Assembly (NCBI GenBank): GCA_046329195.1
Contig: JAXLVB010000001.1
Span: 3,038,001-3,102,000, forward strand
Reading direction: 5' to 3'
Origin: JAXLVB01 sp046329195
GTDB lineage: Bacteria > Bacteroidota > Bacteroidia > Cytophagales > Spirosomataceae
Length of the DNA: 64,000 nt
Part shown: piece by piece, positions 44,298-53,333 of the stretch
Layout: each line of letters begins with the position of its first letter
Numbering within the stretch: position 1 is the stretch's first letter
Notes under the pieces: generated by a model
Seen by the model: only the letters and a program-made list of their open reading frames with translations
Told to the model about the DNA's origin: nothing
The model's database searches: none
Program-made: the position numbers and the translations under genes

Positions 44298-44417
44298 TTA
44301 ACCTCGGTTTTTTTCCCCTTTTTCGAGCCATGAACCTACGTAAAACGAGGCACCCAAGAGTACTGCATAAAACAAAAGTACAAACCAAGTTGGCAACGGA
44401 AAATGAAGTAGTATCAT
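44298..44417 (-). CDS. Small 39-residue single-pass membrane protein (candidate)
   Basis: A short ORF starts ATG at 44417 and stops at TAA. The peptide has one hydrophobic stretch, TWFVLLFYAVLLGASFYVG, then a Lys/Glu-rich tail (SWLEKGEKNRG), giving a membrane helix with a cytoplasmic tail. It lies in an otherwise empty gap upstream of the TlpA-family gene and downstream of hisB. The codon pattern and amphipathic layout are protein-like, but without conservation data it is only a candidate. Confidence 0.45.
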   Translation of the reverse strand: MILLHFPLPTWFVLLFYAVLLGASFYVGSWLEKGEKNRG

Positions 44418-44522
44418 AGTTGAATAATCGTTTTGTTACAGAATCGAAGTAATGCCACAAAAGTACAACCCAAATCTAAAAATACACCATGTTGAGGAGG
44501 AAACTTTTGGCAATAGAGTAGC

Positions 44523-45650
44523 TTATAGTACCCCTTTGGTGCTTGGCAAACTGTCAATTTCCTTGATGTCACGCCGAACGGCCATTTTTATAGCTTTCGC
44601 AAAGGCTTTAAAGATAGCTTCTATTTTATGATGTTCGTTTTTGCCTTTTACCTTCACGTTCAGATTACACTTGGAAGCATCCGAAAACGATTTGAAAAAG
44701 TGATAGAACATTTCGGTCGGGAGGTCGCCAATTTTTTCACGCTTAAACTTGGCATTCCAAACCAACCACGGTCGCCCCGAAAAATCAATGGCTACTCGTG
44801 CTAACGCATCGTCCATCGGAATCCAAAAACCGTATCGGCTGATACCTTTTTTATCGCCGAGGGCCTTTAGATACGCTTCGCCTAGGGCGATGGCCGTGTC
44901 TTCAACGGTATGGTGTTCATCAATATGTAGATCGCCACTGACTCGAATAAACAAATCAGCTCCTGAATGTTTGGCAAGCTGGTCGAGCATGTGGTCGTAA
45001 AAGCCCACACCCGTATGAATTTCTGAACGCCCTTTGCCATCTAAATTCAGTTCAATTTTGATTTGTGTTTCCTTAGTGACCCGCTCTACTACTGCTTTGC
45101 GTGGTGGAAGGCGAAAGAATTCATAAATTTTATTCCAACTGTCAGTTACTAAGGCTGTTACCGATTCTAACTCAGGCGTTGGCGTCTTGGCAGGAATATT
45201 AGGAGGGTTAAACAAAATACCCTTTGCACCTAAATTCTGAGCCAATATCAGGTCGGTCAATCGGTCGCCAATGGTGAACGAATTAGCTAAATCATAGTCA
45301 CCCGTTAAGTACTGCCCCAGCATACCAGTTCCGGGTTTTCGAGTGGGTAGGTTTTCATGCTCAAAACTGCGATCTATATGTACAGACGCAAAATGGATGC
45401 CTTCGTTTTCAAACGTTTGGAGCATCAACTGATGCGGTGGCCAAAAGGTGCCTTCTGGGAAAACGTCAGTACCCAAACCATCTTGATTAGTTACCATAAC
45501 CAGTTCGTAGTCAAGCTCTTCAGTAATCTTGCGGAGATTAGAGATAACATTTGGGATAAACTTCAGTTTCTCGAAAGAGTCTATTTGATAGTCGGTTTGA
45601 GGCTCAATAATTAGTGTGCCATCACGGTCTATAAAGAGGGCTTTTTTCAT
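44523..45650 (-). CDS. hisB: Bifunctional histidinol-phosphatase / imidazoleglycerol-phosphate dehydratase
   Basis: HisB catalyses the sixth and eighth steps of histidine synthesis. The 375-residue protein begins with a HAD phosphatase domain (LFIDRDGTLIIEPQTD, residues 4-19; KPGTGM and GDRLTDLILAQ further on). The C-terminal dehydratase domain (about 185-370) has YDHMLDQLAKHSGADL, DEHHTVEDTAIALGEAY and EHHKIEAIFKAFAKAI, which hold the metal-binding histidines. The start is ATG at 45650, one codon inside a TTG extension. No other his genes are visible. Confidence 0.96.
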   Translation of the reverse strand: MKKALFIDRDGTLIIEPQTDYQIDSFEKLKFIPNVISNLRKITEELDYELVMVTNQDGLGTDVFPEGTFWPPHQLMLQTFENEGIHFASVHIDRSFEHENLPTRKPGTGMLGQYLTGDYDLANSFTIGDRLTDLILAQNLGAKGILFNPPNIPAKTPTPELESVTALVTDSWNKIYEFFRLPPRKAVVERVTKETQIKIELNLDGKGRSEIHTGVGFYDHMLDQLAKHSGADLFIRVSGDLHIDEHHTVEDTAIALGEAYLKALGDKKGISRYGFWIPMDDALARVAIDFSGRPWLVWNAKFKREKIGDLPTEMFYHFFKSFSDASKCNLNVKVKGKNEHHKIEAIFKAFAKAIKMAVRRDIKEIDSLPSTKGVL

Positions 45651-45797
45651 CAAAAAAAGTAAAGCGAAGGGTTAATGGACAATTCATCATCGCAAAATTC
45701 GTATTTTATGATTCAAAAATGGTCAGTTCGTCGTATAAATGAAAAACTATTTGTAAACTTTTAGCTAATCCACTAATTTTCAAACAAAAACAACATC

Positions 45798-46646
45798 ATG
45801 GATCAACGTATCATTAACCTCTTCGACGAATATACACACAAGCCCCTGAGCCGTGAAGTATTTATGCAACGCTTAGCCCAGCTAACAGGTAGCACAGCGG
45901 CAGCATTGGCCGTTTTGCCATTGCTCGAAATCAACTACGCTCATGCTGCCACCGTGGCAGAAGATGAATTATTGACAGAAAACATAACTTACTCTGGTGA
46001 CGACACCACCATGAAAGGCTACTTGGCTCGGCCTAAAGCTAATGGTAAATACGGCGGCGTAGTAGTGGTTCATGAGAACCGAGGGCTAAACCCTCACATC
46101 CAAGATGTAGCACGCAGGGTAGCAAAGGCAGGTTATTTGGCGGTTGCGCCTGATGCGCTTTCACCCTTTGGGGGTACTACCAACGACGAAGCCGCTCGCA
46201 CGCAATTTGGGCAGTTAGACGCTACTAAAAACCTCAATAACTTCATCAAAGCCGTTGGATACCTCAAATCTCGTCCCGATTGCAATGGTAAAGTTGCCTG
46301 CGTTGGCTTTTGTTGGGGTGGAGCTATGGCCAACCAACTGGCAGTGAATGTGCCTGAGCTGAAGGCTGCGGTACCTTATTATGGTCGCCAGCCCGATGCG
46401 GCTGATGTATCCAAAATCAAGGCAGCTGTTCAACTGCACTACGGAGGAATGGACGAGCGTATCAACGCTGGCATTCCTGCCTACGAAGAAGCCCTCAAAA
46501 AAGCAGGAGTTAAGTACGAATTGTACGTTTATGAAGGTGCGCAACATGCCTTTAACAACGATACTGCCCCCACTCGCTACAACGAAGCCGCCGCCAAACT
46601 TGCTTGGGAGCGTACGCTACGATTGTTTAAAGAAACGATTCAATAA
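45798..46646 (+). CDS. Dienelactone hydrolase family protein
   Basis: The 282-residue alpha/beta hydrolase has a Cys nucleophile elbow (VGFCWGGAMANQLA), a catalytic Asp region near GMDERINAGIP, and a catalytic His in YEGAQHAFNND, the classic Cys-Asp-His triad of dienelactone hydrolases. The N-terminus has helices then a weak hydrophobic segment (TGSTAAALAVLPLLEINYAHAA), possibly an uncommon signal or TM anchor. Family members cleave dienelactones or related esters; the substrate is unknown here. A strong terminator follows. Confidence 0.9.
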   Translation: MDQRIINLFDEYTHKPLSREVFMQRLAQLTGSTAAALAVLPLLEINYAHAATVAEDELLTENITYSGDDTTMKGYLARPKANGKYGGVVVVHENRGLNPHIQDVARRVAKAGYLAVAPDALSPFGGTTNDEAARTQFGQLDATKNLNNFIKAVGYLKSRPDCNGKVACVGFCWGGAMANQLAVNVPELKAAVPYYGRQPDAADVSKIKAAVQLHYGGMDERINAGIPAYEEALKKAGVKYELYVYEGAQHAFNNDTAPTRYNEAAAKLAWERTLRLFKETIQ

Positions 46647-46667
46647 CTCGGCAATCTACTCCACTAA

Positions 46668-46709
46668 CAGACCGCAAAGCAGGAAGAAGCTGCTTTGCGG
46701 TCTGTTTTT
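46668..46709 (+). terminator. Rho-independent terminator after dienelactone hydrolase gene
   Basis: CAGACCGCAAAGCAG pairs perfectly with CTGCTTTGCGGTCTG over 15 bp around a 7-base loop, followed by five T. It lies 21 bases after the stop. Confidence 0.93.
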
Positions 46710-46839
46710 GATAGGTACATTCAGAATGGAAAAAGTTTCTAGATTAGCTATTATTTCAGACTTTTGTAACGTTACTATTCAGACTACTATTGATTTGAGG
46801 TTGGTGCGATAGTAGGATAAATAGACCAACCGTTTGAGT

Positions 46840-47484
46840 ATGAATAATTTGTACGTGCAGTATGGCTGTGGGCATTCGTCACCAGCTGAGTGGCTGAGTT
46901 TTGATTCGTCGCCTACCTTGCGTATTCAGAAAATTCCGATTATTGGGCCATTCATCAAAAAACGATGGAAGAATACGTATTTTGGCCCTGATGCACTTTA
47001 TGGAGACATTGTGAAGGGGCTTCCATTGCCAGAACAATCGTGCGATGGCCTATACTGTTCGCACACACTGGAGCATTTATCACTCGAAGAGTGCCGTAAA
47101 GCCTTGGCAAATTCGTACAAACTACTCAAGAAAGGTGGAATATTCCGATGCGTACTGCCAGACTTAGCCTATTGTGCTCGTACTTACTTAAATCAGCTTG
47201 AACAAGGTGATACCTCAGCAAGCTTGCAGTTTATGGGGCCTCTTACCTTACTCGGTGTGGAACATCGTTCCAAAGACCTAAAAAGCTTTATTATTTCATT
47301 TTTTGGTAACGCCAACCACTTGTGGATGTGGGATTACGCATCGCTTTCGGCAGAGTTGCAGCAAGTGGGGTTTACGGCTATACGCCCCTGTGCATTCAAT
47401 GACAGTGGCGACCCCATGTTTGCATTGGTAGAAGAAGCTGGTCGTTTTGAAAACGCTTTGGCCATCGAGTGTATCAAAAGATAA
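46840..47484 (+). CDS. SAM-dependent methyltransferase (class I)
   Basis: The 214-residue protein resembles SAM methyltransferases of the glycan-biosynthesis type. The SAM-binding region is diverged: YVQYGCGHSSPAEWLSFDSS at the N-terminus, then PLPEQSCDGLYCSHTLEHLS and a loop with ALANSYKLLKKGGIFRCVLPDL. The first reading begins TTG at 46834; ATG at 46840 is chosen. It is probably involved in glycan or lipid modification, but no neighbour supports this. Confidence 0.83.
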   Translation: MNNLYVQYGCGHSSPAEWLSFDSSPTLRIQKIPIIGPFIKKRWKNTYFGPDALYGDIVKGLPLPEQSCDGLYCSHTLEHLSLEECRKALANSYKLLKKGGIFRCVLPDLAYCARTYLNQLEQGDTSASLQFMGPLTLLGVEHRSKDLKSFIISFFGNANHLWMWDYASLSAELQQVGFTAIRPCAFNDSGDPMFALVEEAGRFENALAIECIKR

Positions 47485-47516
47485 TCGTTTGTGAGTAAAA
47501 ATCTTGATAAATAGCC

Positions 47517-48065
47517 GTGAATACAGAACGCAAAGTAGTGTTGTATATTGCCATGAGTTTAGATGGCTATATTGCTGATACACAGGGGAGTATTGGTTTT
47601 TTGTCGAGAGTGGAAACCCCTGACGAAGACTATGGGTATAGGGAATTTGTCACGTCGGTAGATACGCTCATTTGGGGTCGAAAAACCTACGATACTTTAT
47701 TGTCGTTTGGAATAGATTTTCCTTATCCAGATAAAAAATGTTACGTATGGTCGCAGTCCCGAACGGGCCAAGATGCTAATGTGACTTATTATAATGGCCA
47801 TTTAGTTGACCTCATTAATGAACTCAAACAAAGCCCTGGCGAAGATATTTATTGCGATGGTGGTGCCGAATTAGTGACCGAATTGCTTCGTTATCAGTTG
47901 ATTGACCGATTGATTATTTCAGTTGTCCCTCATTTGGTGGGCTCCGGTACCCGGCTCTTTAAAGAGGGACGACCTGAACAAAACATCCAGCTTACCCACT
48001 CAAAGGTGTATCCCAGTGGCTTAGTACAACTGTGCTACGAGGCCGTTCGGTCGTCAATGGATTGA
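47517..48065 (+). CDS. Dihydrofolate reductase family protein (RibD C-terminal-like)
   Basis: The 182-residue protein has the DHFR/RibD_C fold: KVVLYIAMSLDGYIADTQGSI at the N-terminus (longer than the family's core motif), DTLIWGRKTYDTLLSFG and IYCDGGAELVTELLRYQLID. Paralogs are widespread and mostly uncharacterised, so this is not proof of true DHFR activity. The start is GTG. It follows the methyltransferase by 32 bases. Confidence 0.87.
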   Translation: MNTERKVVLYIAMSLDGYIADTQGSIGFLSRVETPDEDYGYREFVTSVDTLIWGRKTYDTLLSFGIDFPYPDKKCYVWSQSRTGQDANVTYYNGHLVDLINELKQSPGEDIYCDGGAELVTELLRYQLIDRLIISVVPHLVGSGTRLFKEGRPEQNIQLTHSKVYPSGLVQLCYEAVRSSMD

Positions 48066-48163
48066 ACGAATGCGATGATTTTGTGTCTTTTTAGAGGAAA
48101 ACAGTTTTGTGTAAGTAGTCAGAATTACTAACTTGCCCTGCTTTTTGATTTATCAATTGAATC

Positions 48164-50722
48164 ATGCGACAAGTGTTAGCCTACCTCCAACAATTCGGAG
48201 AAATTATTAAAAGCTTGATTTTTCATTCACTAGGATGGATGGGTGAGCGGCTTAATTGGCTTGCTGTGAAGATAGTAGGCGAAGAACGGACCGCTCAGTT
48301 GTATGGTACGGTATCAGCCTATCGAACCAAGTTCACCAACTATTTAGAAGAACGAATAGATCGAGACTCTCCTTACTATAAGCCGGTTTCGAGGCTATGG
48401 AAAACCTTCTTTTGGGGGCTTGGTCTGTATTGGTTTGGAATTTTTTGCTTGCATACTAATTTTTTGTGGCTCACCGGCGAGATGCCAGGCGTAGAAGAAC
48501 TCCAAAACCCTAAAGTGGCGCAATCTTCAGAGTTGTACACCAACGACGGGGTAATGTTAGGCAAGTATTTTACCGAAAACCGTACGCCTATCCGTGACTA
48601 CAACAAATTGTCGCCTTACCTTGTCAAAGCCCTTATCGCTACCGAAGACGAGCGTTTCTATGACCACTCAGGTATCGACTACAAGGCTTGGCTTGGTGTA
48701 GCTGTCGGGATTTTGAAAGGTGGAGAACGAGGCGGAGGAAGTACCATTACACAGCAGCTGGCAAAGAAACTGTTTAAAACCCGTAGCAAACAGGGTCTTG
48801 CCAAAAAAGGACTACTTGGCTATATACCGGGTGTAAAAACCTTAGTGTATAAAGCCAAAGAATGGCTAACCGCCGTGAAGTTGGAGCGGAACTATACCAA
48901 AGAAGAAATCTTGTTGATGTACTTTAATACCGTAGATTACGGTAGCAATGCGTATGGCATAAAAGTGGCTGCCAAAACCTATTTCAATACCTCTCCAGAT
49001 AGTCTCAGCCTCCAAGAAGCTGCTGTGTTGGTGGGTTTGCAAAAAGCAACCACTACCTACAACCCCATGCTACACCCCGACCGCTCACAAAAGCGTAGGA
49101 ACGTAGTCTTAAATCAGATGGTTAAGAATGGCTATGTTACTCAACATCAGGCTGATTCGGTGTCTTCGTTGCCGTTGGTACTGAAAGTTAACATCGAACA
49201 ACCCTATGCTGGCTCAGAAGGATATTTCAAAAAATACATCAACGATTATCTCAACAAATGGGCCGAAGAAAACGAAATAGATCTTGACTTGTACCAAGAC
49301 GGCCTCAAGATTATCACTACGCTTGATTCTCGGATGCAGGCGCATGCCGAAGACGCTCTTGCCGAAGGCATGAAGCAATTACAACGGACGTTTGACGGAC
49401 ATTGGGGTAAAAATAACCCCTGGATAGACGAGCAGGGCAACGAAATCCCGGGCTTTATCGACACGGTAGCCAAACGCACCGACTACTACAAATTTCTGCA
49501 AAAGAAATACAAAAATAACCTCGACTCCATTGGGGTTTATATGAATAAGCCGCATAAAATGAAGGTGTTTGCTTGGAATGCCCAAGGTGAAAAAGAAGTG
49601 GTTATGAGTGCAATGGACTCTATCAGATACTACAAACACTTCTTACAAGCCGGAATGATGAGTATGGACCCCTTCAATGGTTACATCAAAGCATGGGTTG
49701 GCGGACTCGACTATAAATACTTCAAATATGACCACGTACGGCAAGCCAAGCGCCAACCCGGCTCTACGTTTAAGCCTATTGTGTATTGCTCGGCTATAGA
49801 TGGTCCTAAAAATCTAAGCCCTTGCTACGAGGTAAGGGACGAGCCTTTTGAAGTAGAATTTGAAGAAGGTGGCGAGAAAAAAGTATGGCGCCCACGCAAT
49901 GCCGAAGGGTATTTTACCTACTCTCGCATGACCTTACGCCGTGCTATGGCTCGGTCTATCAACTCGGTAGCAGCCCGAATCACCAACGAAGTAGGTGCTG
50001 ATACCGTGGTGCATTATGCCCGTAAGCTGGGTATCAAGAGCTATCTGTCGCCCGTGCCTTCTATCGGACTGGGTTCATTTGATGTGTCGTTGTTTGAAAT
50101 GATAAGTGCGTATGCGCCTTTCTTGAATGGCGGCTTCCGTACCGAACCTTTGCTGGTAGCTCGTATCGAAGACCAGAATGGGACGGTTATCCACGAGTTT
50201 CAGGCCGAGCGTGAAAAAGTCATTAGTGAGGAGTCGGCTTTTTTGATGCGCTACATGCTTCAAGGAGGTATGCAAGAACCTGGTGGAACCTCGCAAAATT
50301 TGTGGTCGTTTCCAGAACTGTTTCCTAATTATAAAGCTGAATACGGCGGCAAAACCGGAACCACCTCCAACTACTCAGATGGTTGGTTTATGAACATCAC
50401 TCCCGAGCTCGTTACGGGTGCTTGGGTGGGTGGCGACGACCGAAGCATTCACTTCAAAGGTAAAATGGGTGAAGGAGCCAAGACGGCTTTGCCTTTGGTA
50501 GGGCGTTTTTTGGTAAAAGTATTCACAGACCCTGACTTGCCATATCGCCCAGGACCATTCCCTGAGCCTGGTTTTAAGATTTTGAAAGATTACAAAAGTT
50601 GTCAAACGTTCTATCGTCCTCAAACAGACTCAACGGCCATTGGAGGTGATTCACTTAATTTTGACCCGAATATAAGCCCCGATGAAGTAGTACCGCCAGA
50701 TTCAACAGGGGGGAATAGATAA
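48164..50722 (+). CDS. Penicillin-binding protein 1A (bifunctional transglycosylase/transpeptidase)
   Basis: This 852-residue class A PBP polymerises and cross-links peptidoglycan. A single membrane anchor lies near residues 80-105 (FFWGLGLYWFGIF). The GT51 transglycosylase domain has the catalytic Glu161 in ATEDERFYDH and RGGGSTITQQLAKKLF. The penicillin-binding transpeptidase domain has the active-site SxxK at Ser534-Lys537 (GSTFK), the SxN motif SIN in RSINSVAARI, and KTG at 730-732. The C-terminus carries a Pro/Ser/Thr-rich tail. It is a single gene with no obvious operon partner. Confidence 0.95.
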   Translation: MRQVLAYLQQFGEIIKSLIFHSLGWMGERLNWLAVKIVGEERTAQLYGTVSAYRTKFTNYLEERIDRDSPYYKPVSRLWKTFFWGLGLYWFGIFCLHTNFLWLTGEMPGVEELQNPKVAQSSELYTNDGVMLGKYFTENRTPIRDYNKLSPYLVKALIATEDERFYDHSGIDYKAWLGVAVGILKGGERGGGSTITQQLAKKLFKTRSKQGLAKKGLLGYIPGVKTLVYKAKEWLTAVKLERNYTKEEILLMYFNTVDYGSNAYGIKVAAKTYFNTSPDSLSLQEAAVLVGLQKATTTYNPMLHPDRSQKRRNVVLNQMVKNGYVTQHQADSVSSLPLVLKVNIEQPYAGSEGYFKKYINDYLNKWAEENEIDLDLYQDGLKIITTLDSRMQAHAEDALAEGMKQLQRTFDGHWGKNNPWIDEQGNEIPGFIDTVAKRTDYYKFLQKKYKNNLDSIGVYMNKPHKMKVFAWNAQGEKEVVMSAMDSIRYYKHFLQAGMMSMDPFNGYIKAWVGGLDYKYFKYDHVRQAKRQPGSTFKPIVYCSAIDGPKNLSPCYEVRDEPFEVEFEEGGEKKVWRPRNAEGYFTYSRMTLRRAMARSINSVAARITNEVGADTVVHYARKLGIKSYLSPVPSIGLGSFDVSLFEMISAYAPFLNGGFRTEPLLVARIEDQNGTVIHEFQAEREKVISEESAFLMRYMLQGGMQEPGGTSQNLWSFPELFPNYKAEYGGKTGTTSNYSDGWFMNITPELVTGAWVGGDDRSIHFKGKMGEGAKTALPLVGRFLVKVFTDPDLPYRPGPFPEPGFKILKDYKSCQTFYRPQTDSTAIGGDSLNFDPNISPDEVVPPDSTGGNR

Positions 50723-50784
50723 AGGAGATTATGATAAAACAGGCTCGTCAAGATGCTGTGACAACGGTAGGTTGACGGGTTTCA

Positions 50785-51346
50785 TTATTCTAATATTGTG
50801 GTCAAAATGCTTTCAAAGCCTTCCAAAACGTCGTAACCCGAAAGTTTTTCGGTAAAAAGTACTACTTCAACAACGTGATTGGGCGATACACATAGGTTTG
50901 TTGCTCTCTTGACGAAACCAGCCAACCTAAGCGAACACCATTGACTATCCATTTTTCTATTTTGTTTTTTAGTTCATGGATATGGTCGGTCTCAGACTCA
51001 AGCTTAACAACAAAATCAGGAATCAAATAAGGGAACGAATTTTTTCTTTTTGAGTCAATGCCTCCCATCGCTCTTTTTTTACCCAAGCCACATCAGGAAC
51101 TCTCATAGAGTGGTCTGGTAAAAAAAGCCACCATTAGAATCGAACACCTTGCCCGCTTTTGTGGCTCGATTCCACAGTCCGATTTCTGTGGTTAGTTCAC
51201 TATTATTGGAGCTTGGGGGACATGGTAATATATAATAAACCATTTTCATCTCGCTCTATTCGGAGCTCTGGATTAGCTAAGCAAAAAGCAACTAATTCCT
51301 CGTCGATAAATGCTTCGAGAGAAGGTATTTTAAGCGGAATAGTCAT
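50785..51346 (-). pseudogene. Uma2-family (DUF820) pseudogene with multiple frameshifts
   Basis: Reading the minus strand, MTIPLKIPSLEAFIDEEL opens a Uma2-like protein that stops after MSPKLQ. Continuing in other frames gives NNSELTTEIGLWNRATKAGK and KVFDSNGGFF, then DHSMRVPDVAWVKKERWEAL, then IPDFVVKLESETDHIHELKN and VNGVRLGWLV, and finally EVVLFTEKLSGYDVLEGFES. These match the order of a Uma2 restriction-like fold protein, with at least four frame changes, some at T or A runs. The gene is therefore broken. Uma2 proteins are abundant and often toxic or defence-like in these genomes, so decay is not surprising. Confidence 0.85.
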
Positions 51347-51465
51347 CACTAAAATGGAAAGGATACGATAGTAAGGTAGAAAAAGAAAAAAATAAAAACA
51401 AGAGTTAGTAGTCAGCAAATGGGAAAGGTCGGCATCTTTTCTCCCGATTCCTTCGTAAATACTCT

Positions 51466-51473
51466 TACTTTTG
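51466..51473 (+). promoter_or_regulatory. Bacteroidota-type -7 element upstream of hemF
   Basis: TACTTTTG matches TAnnTTTG and ends 22 bases before the hemF ATG, implying a short leader. Confidence 0.55.
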
Positions 51474-51494
51474 CACCGATTTATTTTCAAAAGC

Positions 51495-52391
51495 ATGACC
51501 AAAGAAACAATCTCAGCCTACTTCCAAACCCTACAAGACCGTATTTGCGAATCCCTCGAAACAGCCGATGGCGGAGCCACATTCAGAGAAGACCACTGGC
51601 AACGCCCGGGTGGAGGCGGAGGCCGTTCCCGTACTATGCAAGGAGGAGCCATCATCGAAAAAGGAGGAGTTGGCTTCTCAGCAGTGCATGGCGAAATGCA
51701 CGAACAACAATTGAAGTCCTTGAATATCAACGAGAAAGTTGATTTTTTCGCAACAGGTGTTTCGATAGTCATGCATCCAAACAGCCCACAGGTACCCATT
51801 ATTCACATGAATGTACGGTACTTTGAAATGTCAAACGGAACCTGCTGGTTTGGAGGCGGTATCGACCTGACGCCACATTATGTAGTAGCCGACGACGCCC
51901 AGTGGTTTCATCAGCAATTGAAGGCCGTTTGTGATAAACACGATGTTAGTTATTATCCTAAGTTCAAGACCTGGGCCGATGATTATTTCTACATTCCGCA
52001 TCGCCAGGAAACCCGTGGTGTCGGAGGCATATTTTTTGATTATCTAAAGCCCTCCGCAACGCTTTCTAAAGAAGCGATTTTTTCTTTTGTGCAGGAGGTA
52101 GGGGAGGCTTTTGCACCGATTTATACGCACTTGATGCTCAAAAACAAAGACTTACCTTTTGGTGAGGCCGAAAAACACTGGCAGCTACTCAGACGTGGGC
52201 GCTATGTGGAGTTTAATTTGGTGTGGGATAGAGGCACTAAATTTGGCTTAGAAACCAACGGCCGTACCGAATCTATTTTGATGAGTATGCCGCCGCAAGC
52301 TAACTGGATTTATGACTATCATCCTACCGAAGGTTCATTAGAAGCGGCTACCCTGACCTTCCTACAAAAAGGCATCAACTGGGCCGAATAA
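51495..52391 (+). CDS. hemF: Oxygen-dependent coproporphyrinogen III oxidase HemF
   Basis: HemF oxidatively decarboxylates coproporphyrinogen III to protoporphyrinogen IX in heme synthesis. The 298-residue protein has the conserved segments GGGGGRSRTMQGGAIIEKGG, HMNVRYFEMSNGTCWFGGG, DLTPHYVVADDAQWFHQQLK and RGVGGIFFDYL. The start is ATG at 51495 because the family N-terminus (ISAYFQTLQDRICESLE) begins there. Oxygen-dependent HemF implies an aerobic organism. Confidence 0.97.
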   Translation: MTKETISAYFQTLQDRICESLETADGGATFREDHWQRPGGGGGRSRTMQGGAIIEKGGVGFSAVHGEMHEQQLKSLNINEKVDFFATGVSIVMHPNSPQVPIIHMNVRYFEMSNGTCWFGGGIDLTPHYVVADDAQWFHQQLKAVCDKHDVSYYPKFKTWADDYFYIPHRQETRGVGGIFFDYLKPSATLSKEAIFSFVQEVGEAFAPIYTHLMLKNKDLPFGEAEKHWQLLRRGRYVEFNLVWDRGTKFGLETNGRTESILMSMPPQANWIYDYHPTEGSLEAATLTFLQKGINWAE

Positions 52392-52482
52392 ATAGTTGGA
52401 AATCAAATAACTCTGAATGCTGGACAAAACGAAGGCTATAAATACGGAAGGCTCAAGCGAGTGTGCTAAAACTAGGTCGTAG

Positions 52483-52501
52483 GGGCGTATGGCTTACGCC
52501 C
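52483..52501. repeat. GGGCGTA hairpin, REP-like intergenic element
   Basis: GGGCGTA and TACGCCC pair over 7 bp around TGGCT in the 275-base gap after hemF. Such GC-rich palindromes in AT-rich gaps resemble dispersed repeats of Bacteroidota; only one copy is seen here. Confidence 0.4.
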
Positions 52502-52608
52502 AATCGGAGCCAATTTATATTTTGTCAAGCAATCAGTAAATAACTATAACTTTTGGCAATAAGTATTTGGTAGTCAAAATTTTGTATTTTTTAGTGTTTG
52601 CCTAAGCA

Positions 52609-52652
52609 AAAAGGGCATGATAGAACTGTTGTCAATTCTATCATGCCCTTTT
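52609..52652. terminator. Strong bidirectional terminator between hemF and DUF4332 gene
   Basis: AAAAGGGCATGATAGAA and its complement form a perfect 17-bp stem around a 10-base loop. A-rich and T-rich flanks allow termination of either strand, suiting the converging genes. Confidence 0.93.
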
Positions 52653-52666
52653 GCTTGTTGGAGCTG

Positions 52667-53074
52667 TTAGTACGTTACTTTAGGCTCTAACTCTTTAGCT
52701 TGTGCAATAAAGCCTTCTACTTGCGAAAGGCTAGGCACACGTCCCGAAAGGTTAAATTCTTCGTTGACAGCCACTAATTTAGCATGTAAATTTTCGGCAT
52801 TGCGGTTGCGAAGTTCTTTTACAGTATCTACACCTGCTTTCTCCAAAAGGTCAGAGATTTCTTCGGCTACGCCTTTGATGCGGAACAAGTCGGCCATATT
52901 GACCCAGCGAAGGATGCGTGCATCGCTAATACCTGTTTTTTCAGCGATTTCGTCACGACCTTTCTTCGAGGCACCAGCTTCCAAAAGCGCTTCTACGGTT
53001 TTGATGCCAATGGCTGTTAGTTTTTCGGCGTATGCGGGGCCAATGCCTTCAATGTCAATGATGTTGTATGCCAT
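52667..53074 (-). CDS. DUF4332 helix-hairpin-helix protein
   Basis: The 135-residue protein carries two helix-hairpin-helix-like units: IDIEGIGPAYAEKLTAIGIK (residues about 6-25) and FRIKGVAEEISDLLEKAGVD (about 64-83), each a GxG turn between helices. DUF4332 proteins are assumed to bind DNA or protein through these motifs, but function is unknown. It is a single gene with a strong terminator downstream. Confidence 0.87.
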   Translation of the reverse strand: MAYNIIDIEGIGPAYAEKLTAIGIKTVEALLEAGASKKGRDEIAEKTGISDARILRWVNMADLFRIKGVAEEISDLLEKAGVDTVKELRNRNAENLHAKLVAVNEEFNLSGRVPSLSQVEGFIAQAKELEPKVTY

Positions 53075-53156
53075 TGTTGAAATGGGTTTTGAGGGTTGAT
53101 AAAATTTTTTGCTATTGACAAAATTTTAAGGAAAAAGTCAATGTTTTCCTTAAAAA

Positions 53157-53333
53157 TTAACGAAGTAAATACTTTCTTCGCATCGAATTGATTAAAAATT
53201 TCTTTTGAGCCGTGAAACTCTCGGGATGAACCTGCTCAAAAAGCTGCTTCCATTCGTGGTATCGCTCTGCTTCGGCTCGTTCAAAGGCTTCTTGATCTAT
53301 TTTTTTACTTTGCAAATACGCTTCAAAAGTCAC
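53157..53333 (-). CDS. Small 58-residue charged protein coupled to MFS transporter
   Basis: The ORF starts GTG at 53333, where GTGA overlaps the TGA stop of the MFS gene, indicating translational coupling. The 58-residue peptide is highly charged and helical in character: MTFEAYLQSKKIDQEAF at the start, then RAEAERYHEWKQLFEQVH and TAQKKFLINSMRRKYLLR at the end. No membrane span or known domain is visible. The overlap and protein-like composition make it a real gene likely; a cytoplasmic accessory or unrelated housekeeping role is possible. Confidence 0.7.
   Translation of the reverse strand: MTFEAYLQSKKIDQEAFERAEAERYHEWKQLFEQVHPESFTAQKKFLINSMRRKYLLR

Noticed and set aside
44245..44460. Minus-strand 71-codon ORF in the gap before hisB
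   Set aside because: It is a different frame of the same region; the 39-residue frame at 44298-44417 gives a cleaner membrane helix with a charged tail.
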